Below are positions 1 through 10,850 of a stretch of DNA of 64,000 bases, one piece after another. Where the stretch lies: NCBI RefSeq assembly GCF_009870125.1, contig NC_046681.1, forward strand, positions 21,341,001-21,405,000, given 5' to 3'. Position 1 is the stretch's first letter, and each line of letters opens with the position of its first letter. Source of the stretch: Drosophila pseudoobscura (taxonomy: Eukaryota > Arthropoda > Insecta > Diptera > Drosophilidae). The position numbers and the translations under genes are program-made. The notes under the pieces were generated by a model. That model did not search any database. It was not told the origin of the DNA and worked only from the letters and a program-made list of their open reading frames with translations.

Positions 1-1093
1 TCCCTTTCCCCAACTCCCCTCTTTTTTATTTTGGTTTGCAGTGCTCTGTTAGTTAACAGTGTACTTAGCTGTACTCACTGTTAGTTGGCCTGTTAACACG
101 TTAACGTCTGACAGGTGTTTGTTTTTTTTTTATTACGGAAATTGAACTCTGTTGAGATAAAATATTTGGTGTTTTGGTATGATAAATGAGATTTATTTTG
201 GGGTATTTTAGGGTATTGGGAATGTATTTAAAAAAACATATTTTTTTGCAAAAATTTCTGCCTAAATCTTTTTTAGTTCAGGTTTAATAGATACTTTATA
301 TTTATTTAACAAATGTTTTTTTTTTTCAATTTGTATTTTATGAAAGTTTTGCAATTATTTTTGGGTATTTTAATAATAGTTACATTAATTGTAGAAAAAA
401 ATTATTTAGATTTTTTGTTAAGTCTTCAAAACAATTTGACCACCTCTAAAATTTTGTCATACCTATATCCAAGCAGACGTTAACGGGTTAAGCATTCTTA
501 TATGTATTTTCAATTCTGTGTATATGCATTTGTGGTTTAACCCCTAGAAAGTAAGCGTACAACTAACCTAAGATACTAATACACACTCACACACACACAC
601 AAACACACCCACACAACAACAAAATATGTAAATTAATAATAAATACGCATATGCCTATATATATATATATATTCTATATGTTTTTCCTACGCTATTTATG
701 TGTGGTTTTTTTTTCCCCCACTATATATAAATTTTTTATTGCATTTAAAATAAATCAAAAAATATACAATAATCAAATATTTTTCCTGCACGCTTTTGCT
801 GTTGAAATCGTTGATCGTTTGTTGATGTTCTTTGCATGTTTTTGTGTGTTACAATGTCAACGGTAAAAGGTAAAGCAAAAAACAACAATACACCCTGTGT
901 TCTCTGCTAAATGCTGCACCCTGTACATACAATACACCCACCTACACACATGCCTTATCTGTGCTCTCTCGCTCCGCCTTTACTCTCTCTTTTTGTGTAT
1001 TTGTAACTGTGTCCTCGAGCGTCTCATAAGCTTGCTTTGTGCTCTCTCTCTCTTTCTTTGTGTTCTCTCCCTCTTTCCCACTCTAACCTAAAG
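1..1093 (+). other. CLIP-190: Non-coding stretch, CLIP-190 intron
   Basis: AT-rich DNA with poly-T runs, a short CA-rich stretch near 578-620 and a TA run near 656-672. It ends in a pyrimidine-rich tract and an AG (1092-1093) that opens the first CLIP-190 exon visible here, so I read it as intron. Short open frames at 651-866 and 897-1091 look like low-complexity chance frames. Confidence 0.7.
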
Positions 1094-4000
1094 GACCTGC
1101 TGCGCGAGAAGCAACAGCATGTGGAACAGCTGATGGTGGAGCGCGAACTGGATCGCGAGGACTCACAGAACCAGGCGCTGCAGCTGCAGAGGAACATCAA
1201 CGAGGTAATTATCTTCACCGATACCATGTACACGCCGCTGCCATATGCGGATCGCAGTCGCCCCTATCGACCCAATCAGCACAAGATCAAGAAGCAGCAA
1301 CAGCTACAACATCATATTTGGCAGCCAACAACCCTAAGCAGCAGCATTACAACAACAACTATTCCAACAACAACAACAACAACATCCACAGCAAGGCAGC
1401 CATTACAACAACAACAACAGCAACAACAACAGAAGACAAAGACGAAGAAAGTTTGGTTTTGCGATAAAAAGAAACTTTTTCCAGTTGGCTGAAGCCACAG
1501 CCCCCTGAGCGGCTCAAAGTCAATGTTTGCTCAGTCATTTGTGGCAGATGTAGAGTTGCTTCTCAATTTAATTTGTGTGTGTTGTTTCGTTGCATTGCAC
1601 TCCACGTTTTGGGGCTGATCATTTCGTTGTTGGAATGCAATATTTAATTCCCAAAAGCTGCATTAAGAAGCAGTCGGTCATCTCCCTCACACACGCACAC
1701 AACACACATCACTCACCCACACACACACACACACACACACATGGCATCTACAACAAAGTGGAATGCAATCCACAACATCAAGGAAGAAATTGGGCGGCTA
1801 CACACGATACATTTTCCATCGATGCGCTCTAGTCGCTTGGGATTTTTACCAGATCCCATGCGAATCGGATCGGGTGGAAATTGTATAATGTAATAGCAGT
1901 CTGGCCGTTTTATTTTGTTGGTTTGTTGGTTCTCCCTTAATGTCTCTGTTTACCTCCATCCTTCTGTTTGTCTTGATTTTTGTCTTGTGTTTTGTCTTTG
2001 TTTTGTTGGTTCTTTTCTTTTAAATTAACTCTGTTTTTTTTTATTCACAGTTATGTTTTATTATTACGGCTCATTGTCTGGTTTTTGTTGTTGTTAATTT
2101 AACAATTTAATTTTTGACACGTTTTATTTTTGTATGCGTAACCTCAGAAAAGCCACAAAAAGTCATCCCAAAATTGTCAGTCATTTCCCCCCTCCCAGAA
2201 TGATTCATCCCCGAACTAACTTCAACACTGAGAACAGTACAAATTTCACAAGTCTAACTAGGCATGAATATGCCTAATTGGGGGGTTCAACGGTATTTAA
2301 CTTGGTCAAAAAGTCAAGCTAACAATGGGTTAAGGTTATTAGGAGAATCCATTTGTGGAAGAACGCAATACAGTGCGTTTCAGAACTAGCAAACAAGTTT
2401 TTCAAAGTATTTAAATTGGTATTTATTTGGAAAAAAATCCAGTACAAAGCTTTCCCCACATAGTGGATTTTCCATACAAAAAAAATCATGTTTTAACAGT
2501 TTGTGCGGGCGCAAATTATACTAGATCTAAAATTAAAAAGAAATTAGATAAAAAACCGAATTAAAACAGCATGAATAACTCTCTCTTTATTCATAAAAAT
2601 ACAAATATTTACCTTGCATCTCAAATAACGTTTAAGTAATATTCATTTTTGCTCAATTTTAGTATTTCCGTGAATAATAATTCCATAAAAGTTCCAAAGA
2701 AATATTTCACATTACATCGGAAACATTTTTCCGAGCTCAGCTCCGTTCAGACACACACTCAAAACAATCTTTACCCTTCAATTATCACTTACACTTTATA
2801 GAAAATAAACAAACACAAAAAATATATATTTTATTTGCAGTAAATTTTAGCACCTTTTTGCACTTTTTGGGTTAAGCATACAGTGCGTTTCAAACCGGAA
2901 AGACATACAAGATAACCAAATTTCAGCTCGAAAGATTTCACTCAACTGTCTTGTGATTTCGAAACGCACTGTACCATACACTGAATATATGTAACTACTT
3001 TTGGGGCTATCTGTTTGTTTTATTCTGTTCAACAAGCTGACTGTCTGACTGGCAATATTTGATTGATGATGAATCAGTTTTGTGCTTTCTGTTTGGTTTC
3101 GTATTGAAATAAATTGTTTGTGATTGTTCTTATTATTTTGTTTAAGACTTTTCTATTTGTTTTTTCTGAGGGTTAAATTAGCAACAACATTTTCCCACCC
3201 TACCCAGAAAAACACCCACACTCCGTATTCCCTTCGATCCCTTCACCATCTTTCATATTCTTACCTTTTTAACGCAAAACCAAAACCAAAAAAAAACCAA
3301 AACCAAATGATATCTGAAAAGATGTAGCCCAGAGAAATGAAATCCTGTTTGCACAAAACTATTTTTGTATGATTTTTATAGCAAATACTGATCGAGGCGG
3401 ATCGCTGGAGACGCCTCATAGCGAAGCACAGCATCCGGGTGTCCGACCTGCGACGCGAGTTCCGCGGCTGGTCGGGCAAGCACGAGAGGCACTGCATCCT
3501 CCACAGTGTCCTTACACCGCTGCGCATCAAGTAGATCCGAGACGGGCCTAGACGACGGAAGAGACGAGATGGGGACGGTGCTCAAATGGTTCGGTGAACC
3601 GATGATGATTCTCGAGAAAGGGAAACGGAAGACAATGCTGAAGTCTGCACACAGCGTTTTATGCTGAAAAAACCAAATAAAGAATGAAATATATCTACGA
3701 GATCTTCAAAATACACAAATGAAAAATGAAAAAAAAAAATGAAAATGAAAATGAATAATATACAAAAAGCCAAGCAATATAAAAAACCAAATTGAATTTC
3801 CCTTTATAAAAGGTTTATTTGGCTAAAAAAAAAATTGATATGAAATCTAAAAAAATTGTTGTGGAAAAAATGGAATATTTGTCGAAACATTTTGATTATT
3901 TTGTACGAAAGCGAATTATTCTTGCTGTTGGTTTAGTTGTACGATATATACGATATACACTTAAATACTTACGATACGATACGATATGAGAAATACATTA

Positions 4001-7000
4001 ACAATATGCAAAAAACACTTTATAGAAGTCGAAATGTTGTTTTATTCATTGTTTTCGCTTGATTTCTAATTCCGATTTCCCTTCGATCCCCCAGCTAAAG
4101 TCCAGAATTATCCAATTGGAGTCGGAGTTGGGCGATGAGCGGAAGAAATCGGAGGATTTACAGTTCTCTATAGACGAGGCTCAGTCCTGTGGCGAGGAGT
4201 ATAATGTAAGAAACTGTAGAAAAAATTGTGTTTGCCAATGTACATTGACTATGGATGAGCATGGGATCTCCAAAGATTACAGTTAGCTTGTAGCTTAGCA
4301 AAGGCTTAGAGCCATTATTACTAAATGCATAAAAAGGTTATCTAAGGTTACAAATGTCGTAGTCAAAATGTTCTCAGAACAATCTCTATAAAGACATTAA
4401 AACGTAAAACGCTTATGCCCATGATGTTCAGAATGTGCGATTTATTCGTATAAGATGTTCAGAATAGAATTTTATAAATATAAAGTATCTATACAATATA
4501 TCTATACCTATATCTACAATACCTCAAGAAACGTGACAGTAGATTTGAGAAGAATCTTTAAAATACATTTTTGTATGTAAAAAAATCGGTTTAATAGGTA
4601 TAATTGCAGGTTTTGTTAAAAAAAATTTGAATACTTTCAGTACTTCAGATGCATTACTAGTATAACTAAAAGAGTATTTTCGATTTACGCCGAAAAGAAA
4701 AGATAGCTTTTGTTGATGATCGTTCTCTTCTCTAGATTCTCTTTCTATTTTAAAATGAAACCACGAGTTTGTTCCATATTTGTGCCATTTTTGACATTGT
4801 TTCTTATCAGTATTGGCCCTATGTCTGCTGCTGTTGGGAGGCAACCGAGAAAATGTGCAAGCTTTATGGCCAAACGAGAAATGGTGTTATATTAGTGGCG
4901 ATCACTGCCTACATTAACCCTTGAATGCCTCGAATTGATTGGATCTAAAAGTATGCAATGCAAATACAAATGCTGGACAATTGCCAAGTGAAAGTAAATA
5001 CGGAGGGGGAGAGATGGCAAAGGTTATCAACGAGTCAGTTTATGATGAAGATGGGTAGTGCAGTTTATAGAAATATTGTTCTAGAAATTGATTCAAGTAT
5101 CTGAGGATATAGTAATTGGTTTTTACAGACAGACAGAGAGAGAGAGAGAGAGAGAATTTTACACTACAGCTGATAAAGCAGGCCTAAGGAATATGAGGGA
5201 TTACCATGGAATTCCACAAACAATGCCACTCAGATCCAAGTCAATGTACAGAGCACCACTGTAGATCTAAAATTAAATCCATTAATTTCCTATCCTTTCC
5301 AACTTTAGGCTCAATCCCAGGTGTACAGGAAGAAGATCCACGACCTGGAATCGAAGATCACTAAGCTGGTGTCAGGTAAAGAGATACCAATCAATAAAAG
5401 AAAGCAAATACTTATGGTAGAACCCCCACCTCCTCCAGGCACGTCCAGTCTGCAGAGTTTAGCCCCCCAAGCAGCACCACCCACCTCAGACGAAGCAGAG
5501 GAGAGCCCACTAAGGGAGCTGATCACCCAACTGCAGGACAAGTTGAGTGCCCAGAAGCAGGAGACTGAGGCCCGCCTGGCCGAGCAGCTGGAGGAAGAGC
5601 AGCGGCTGCGGGAGAACCTTAAGTACCTGCAAGAGCAGAATGTCATTTTGCAGGCTGAGCTGGTAGCCAAGGATGAGTCGCTGGAGAAGTTCTCTCTGTC
5701 GCAGAGCGGCATCGACAATCTGCGCCGGGAACTGACCCTGCTCAAGGAGGAGAACGACAGGCAGTCGCAGGAGGCCCAGGCGCTCTTTGACCAGAAGCTG
5801 GCGGCCAAAGCGGAGGAGCTGGCGCTAGTCGCCGGGCAGCTACAGCAGCTCAAGAGTGCCTCCGATTCGATGATGAGCCAGCGGGCCAACATGTCCGAAG
5901 AGTGCCAGATCCTGCAGATGGAAATCCGCATGCGGGACGAACAGATCAAGGAGCAGCGCCAGCAGGTGGACGAGCTAACGACTCAGTTGAATGTGCAGAA
6001 GGCGGACAACTCCGCCCTGGACGACATGCTCAGGCAGCAGCAGGCGAGCGCCGAGGAGAGAGGCGTTCAGCTACAGAAGCGCCTCGATGAGCTCAAGCAA
6101 ATAAAGGAGGCTATGGAGAAGCACGAACAACAGACGCAGAAAATGGAGCACAAGCTGTCTGAGGTTAGGCAATTGGCGGATCAGGAGAAGCTCAAGCAAG
6201 AGCAAAGTCTGACGGCCATCAAGCAACTCGAGCAGTTTAAATCCTCCATGGAGGAGCGGCTGGCCGCCAAGCTGTCCGAGCTCGAGGAATGCCGAAGAGA
6301 GCTGATCGAGGTGCAGTCCAAGCTCAAGGAGACCAGCCAACTCAATTCCGAAAAGGATTTTCAGCTAAGCGAGTCCACAGAGACGCTATCCCAACTCCGG
6401 CTGGAGCTGGAGAAGAAGTCCGAGGCATACGAAACCCTGCTGGCGAATTTTGCATTGCTGAGGACAAGCCACGAATCGACTGTCGGGCAAAATGAGCTGG
6501 AGCTGCAAGCTGTCCAAGCGCAGTTGGACACAAAGCAAGAGGCCTTGAAGACGGTCGAGGACGAGCTGAAGCAACTTCAGCAGCAGGTGGCAGAGTCCGA
6601 TAAGGAGGGCAACGTGCAGTTCGCCAAGCTGGAGGAGAAGATCTCCGAGCTGAATGTGCAGGCAAGGAAAGCTGCGGCAGCTCTCGCCTCCAGCCAGGCG
6701 GAAGTAGACTCCAAGAACAGGCAGCTGGAAAGTACAAATGCCGCCCTGGAGAAAATTAACAAAGTAAAGATCTCCTCTAAGAAGCTCAAGAATCATTTTT
6801 AATTTCTGTTTTTTTTTTCCGCAGGACTATGCGGAATCTCGAGCAGAGGCTTCGCAGTTAGAAGAACGTCTCCAGCAAATCTCTGAGCAGCTTCAATCTG
6901 AGCTGCAGGCTGAAAGATCTTCGTCGACCGACCTTCACATGAAGTTGACAAAATTCAGTGAGCAAATGGCCAGCGGCCAGAAGGAGCTGACCAGCAAGGC

Positions 7001-9184
7001 CGATGCCTGGGGCCAGGAGATGCTGCAGAAGGAGCGCGAGATTCAGGATCTGCGCCAGCAGCTGCACTCCAGTCAAGAGGCTCTGGCCAAGCTGAAAGCG
7101 GAGTCAGAGCAGCGGGAAGGAGCGCTGGAGGAGTCCATCCGGCATCTGAAGGAGGAACTGGCCAAGATCCAGGCGGACCAGCAGCAGTTGAGCAGCGGCA
7201 CCCAGGAGACCATCAAGGAGCTAAAGGAGCGCCTGGAAATCACAAACACGGATCTCCAACACAAGGAGAAAATGGCCCAGGAAGACGCACAAAAGATCAG
7301 CGACCTGAAGACCCTGGTGGAGGCCATTCAGGTGGCCAATGCCAATATATCCGAAACCAATGCAGAGCTGTCCACGGTGCTGGAGGTGCTCCAGGCGGAG
7401 AAGAGTGAAACGAACCACATCTTCGAGCTGTTCGAAATGGAGGCGGACATGAATGCCGAACGTTTGATCGAGAAGCTAACGGGCATGAAGGAAGAGCTGA
7501 AGGAGACGCATCTCCAGCAGGAGGCGGCACAGAAGAAGTGCAAGGAACTGGAACTCAAGCTGCAGCAACGGAATGAGAGCGATCAGCAACTACATGCAGA
7601 GCTCCTGATAGCCACAGAGCAAATGCGTGAGCTGGAGCAGGCAAGGATAGAGCTGCAGAAAACTATAGAAATGAAAAACCTGCATTCCGCAGATCTGGAG
7701 GTAAAACAAAAGAAATCCGACACCCAGTTGGACGCTCAAAGGATATCCATTAAGGAGCTGGAAGCGAAACTCGAAGAGGCCCATGAGGCGCTTAGCAAAT
7801 TCCAGGCGGATGTCGTCAAGTCCGTGATGGCACTGCAGCAGTTGCAGAAGGACAATGAAAAACTTGAAGGCTCTCTGGCAAAGAAGAAAGAACTTGTTAA
7901 AGTATTGGAGGCAAGACTAGCTGAAACCACGGTCCAGTTGGATACCCAACAGGCTGAGAACAAGGAACTCCTGCAGAAACTCGAACAGACCCAGCAAAAG
8001 GAGGGAGTCCTACAGGAAGCCACCACAGAACAACTCCAACAGCTAAAACAAGCCAAGGGAGAGCTGCAAGACGCCCTAAACAAGAAAGACAACACAGTAA
8101 AAGAGTTAGGGGCAGAACTAAAGGAAACCAAATCCCAGTTGGACAGCCAAAGAAGTTCTCTCAACGAGCTCCAGGATAAGCTTGAAAAGGCCCAGCTGAA
8201 GGAGAGGAATGTTCAAGAGGAGGTCCTCAAATCAGCCGAGCAACTGCGTCAACTCCAGCAGGCCAACGAGGAGCTGCAAGCGTCCCTACAGCAGAAGCAA
8301 GGTCTTCTGGAAAAGGGCAACGAATTCGATGCCCAGCTGTCGGAATACCAGAAAGTCATCGACGAGATGGATGACTCGGCCAAGAATAAGTTCCATGAGG
8401 TGGAAGTGCTCCAAAAGAGAGTCCATGAACTGGAGGCAGCGCTGCACAAGGCCAATGAGTACCAAAAGACAGCGATCCTCGAGTCTAAGCAGATGAGTCG
8501 CCAGCTGGAGACCATCGAACGGGAAAAAACCCGGGAGATTCTGGCCCTGAGGGCGCAGGTCAACGGAGCGTCGCCCAGAGTGGTAGTGGGGGATCAGCCC
8601 GAGGTGCGTTCTCTTTTCCCTATATCCCATAAAAACTATTTATTTGAAGATCCTTCCCTTGCATGCAGACGGAAAACTCACAGGCCAAGATCAACTTCCT
8701 GAACTCCATCATAGCGGATATGCAGGAGAAGAACGATGAGCTCAAGGCCAAGGTTCAGGCGCTGGAAACGCAGCCAATGGACTTCACCAAGTGAGTGTCC
8801 CTACATCTTATGGATTCAATGATGTGTTCTACATATATGGAATTCTGTTCCTTGCTTACAGACCACATGCCTTTGATATAATTACTAAGCGTAAGCCGGC
8901 GCCGCGTCTCTTTTGCGACATTTGTGATGAATTCGACAAGCACGAGACCGAGGACTGTCCGATCCAGGCTAGTGAAGATCGGGATTTCTCGCCGCCGCCG
9001 ACCAGCGAAACAAACAATAATGAGAAAAAGGAACGACAGCTGCCGGCCCCACGGAAATACTGCGAGAGCTGCGAAGGTGAGTGCTTGCCAAAGGGAAATC
9101 CTATATCCAAATTAAGGAAACTTTCTTTGCATTGCAGTCTTTGGCCACGACACCACCGAGTGCGCTGATGAAGATACCTATTAG
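1094..9184 (+). CDS. CLIP-190: CLIP-190, cytoplasmic linker protein (3' part, coiled coil and zinc knuckles)
   Basis: Microtubule plus-end linker, the fly homologue of CLIP-170. Coding exons, all joining in frame: 1094-1204, 4095-4205, 5309-6763, 6825-8603, 8669-8790, 8862-9076, 9138-9184 (stop TAG 9182-9184). They encode about 1279 residues. The D. melanogaster protein, as I recall it, has about 1690, so the N-terminal CAP-Gly part lies left of the window. Nearly all of the visible protein is heptad-rich coiled coil full of E, K, Q and L. A well-conserved stretch around 7320-7500 contains NHIFELFEMEADMN. The C-terminus has two CCHC knuckles of the type C-x2-C-x4-H-x4-C: one around FCDICDEFDKHETEDC, and one starting YCESCEVFGHDTTEC that is split by the last intron. 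The protein ends ADEDTY. Splice joins and the order of conserved blocks match D. melanogaster CLIP-190. A polyadenylation signal AATAAA lies at 9430-9435. Confidence 0.97.
1205..1492 (+). CDS. Candidate in-frame extension of a CLIP-190 exon (alternative 3' end)
   Basis: The exon ending at 1204 has a good GT donor, yet the same reading frame stays open for another 95 codons, to TGA at 1490-1492. The first third does not look like intron DNA. It is GC-rich with normal codon use and encodes VIIFTDTMYTPLPYADRS followed by a basic stretch. After that come T-rich and Q-rich runs built from CAA/ACA repeats and a basic end (KTKTKK). If the donor is skipped, the result is a truncated CLIP-190 with a new tail. 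There is no AATAAA close downstream, and the second half is low complexity, so this may also be intron that is open by chance. No transcript support is available. Confidence 0.35.
   Translation, partial: VIIFTDTMYTPLPYADRSRPYRPNQHKIKKQQQLQHHIWQPTTLSSSITTTTIPTTTTTTSTARQPLQQQQQQQQQKTKTKKVWFCDKKKLFPVG
1718..1741. repeat. (CA)12 microsatellite
   Basis: Uninterrupted CA dinucleotide run in a CLIP-190 intron. Confidence 0.95.
2881..2971. mobile_element. 91-bp TA-flanked inverted-repeat element (Tc1/mariner-type MITE candidate)
   Basis: The left end reads CAGTGCGTTTC (2881-2891) and the right end is its exact reverse complement GAAACGCACTG (2961-2971). Both sides are flanked by TA (2879-2880 and 2972-2973), the target duplication of Tc1/mariner elements. 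No transposase frame fits in 91 bp, so it would be non-autonomous. A third copy of the same terminus, also preceded by TA, starts at 2371. A larger element spanning 2371-2971 is therefore an alternative reading. Confidence 0.6.
3382..3534 (+). CDS. CLIP-190: Candidate alternative terminal exon of CLIP-190
   Basis: A clean acceptor (TTTTTATAG ending at 3381) opens a frame in phase 0, exactly the phase left by the exon ending at 1204. The 50 codons have coding-like base use (GC-rich in an AT-rich intron) and end at TAG 3532-3534. They read QILIEADRWRRLIAKHSIRV, then a basic, tryptophan-containing segment with two C-terminal-half histidines, and end LTPLRIK. An AATAAA lies at 3676-3681. Using this exon would end CLIP-190 before most of the coiled coil and both zinc knuckles. 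The family of the 50 residues is unknown to me. The splice site, matching phase, codon use and poly(A) signal together make it likely to be a real exon. Confidence 0.65.
   Translation, partial: QILIEADRWRRLIAKHSIRVSDLRREFRGWSGKHERHCILHSVLTPLRIK
3535..4094 (+). other. Alternative 3' UTR and intron of CLIP-190
   Basis: It follows the candidate terminal exon, contains AATAAA at 3676-3681 and A-rich DNA, and ends at the pyrimidine tract and AG (4093-4094) of the next CLIP-190 exon. No other gene is seen. Confidence 0.5.
4206..5308 (+). other. Intron of CLIP-190
   Basis: AT-rich DNA between exons 4095-4205 and 5309-6763. It contains a GA microsatellite at about 5135-5155. Open frames on either strand here have no coding character. 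Confidence 0.7.
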
Positions 9185-9517
9185 TCATAGAACAATTTCC
9201 GAGCAACCCGTATATATGTATGTTTTGTTTTTTCGCCCCCTAAACGATCCGATAGAGATAACTTTTACCTCAGCAGAGCTTCAAACTCTCGGAAGAGACA
9301 ATTGTCTCCCAGGCTGCGATGTAGCGTTTTATCAAAATTTTAATTTGTCTACATTTATTTTATATGTGTATGCTACGTACGCTTAGTGCAAATTCCTTTG
9401 GTTGTTTTCGTAAACTTTTCGAGTGTAAAAATAAATTATTTTGAAATGAAAGGCAGACGACCGTTGATATTTATTGTTTTTTATTGCTAAAGGTACATAC
9501 ATTCCGAAGAGCTATAA
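9185..9517. other. Converging 3' UTRs of CLIP-190 and Rpb11
   Basis: CLIP-190 ends at 9184 and its AATAAA is at 9430-9435. Rpb11, on the other strand, ends at 9518, and AATAAA-like signals on the minus strand lie around 9467-9486. The two transcripts therefore end within a few tens of bases of each other. Confidence 0.6.
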
Positions 9518-10400
<883 letters not shown>

Positions 10401-10850
10401 TTTGTATGCGTTTCTATCTAGTTTTTAGTCAAACTTGTAATTTGTTTATGAAAAAATCAGCCGCACGCCAAATGCGTATGTCCAGTGTTGGTAAAGTACT
10501 AAAAAAAAATGTATTAGTAAAAATCGGACTATTTAAGGAGGATTTATTTTCTAAAACTGTGTGCAAAACTTCCACGAAAAAAAGTGGGAGCTCTCGGCTC
10601 TCTGCTGTATGAAAATAAAAGAGTTATTTTTACTTCTTAACATTTTCAGCACTGATACGGTCAGCTACCGATAAACGCTGAGCTATCGATAGCTATCGCT
10701 CGGCGAATCGCTTTAGCCCACATCTCTAGTTCTTCAATTATTTGCAAATTTTTGTACAACAACGCGCCAATGGCGCTGCATTCACATAGTTTCTAACTTA
10801 CATCAGTTTGCAACATTAAAAGATATCATTTGAAGTGTTTGGGCAGCAAA
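10401..10850. promoter_or_regulatory. Divergent promoter region of Rpb11 and the UBR7 homologue
   Basis: 450 bp separate two start codons facing away from each other. The palindrome TATCGATA, the core of the DRE motif bound by DREF at housekeeping promoters, sits at 10684-10691, with further ATCGAT-like pieces on either side (for example ACCGATAAACG just upstream). I see no TATA box at a fitting distance, as expected for a housekeeping pair. Transcription starts are not resolved by eye. Confidence 0.6.
10684..10691. promoter_or_regulatory. DRE (TATCGATA) motif
   Basis: A perfect eight-base palindrome TATCGATA between two divergently transcribed housekeeping genes. It is the known binding core of DREF in Drosophila. 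Occupancy is inferred. Confidence 0.65.

Larger units (their letters stand above)
1493..3381 (+). other. Intronic DNA of CLIP-190
   Basis: No convincing gene. It holds a (CA)12 microsatellite at 1718-1741, poly-T and TTTTGTTGG-rich stretches around 1900-2110, and a small inverted-repeat element at 2881-2971, listed separately. Confidence 0.6.
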
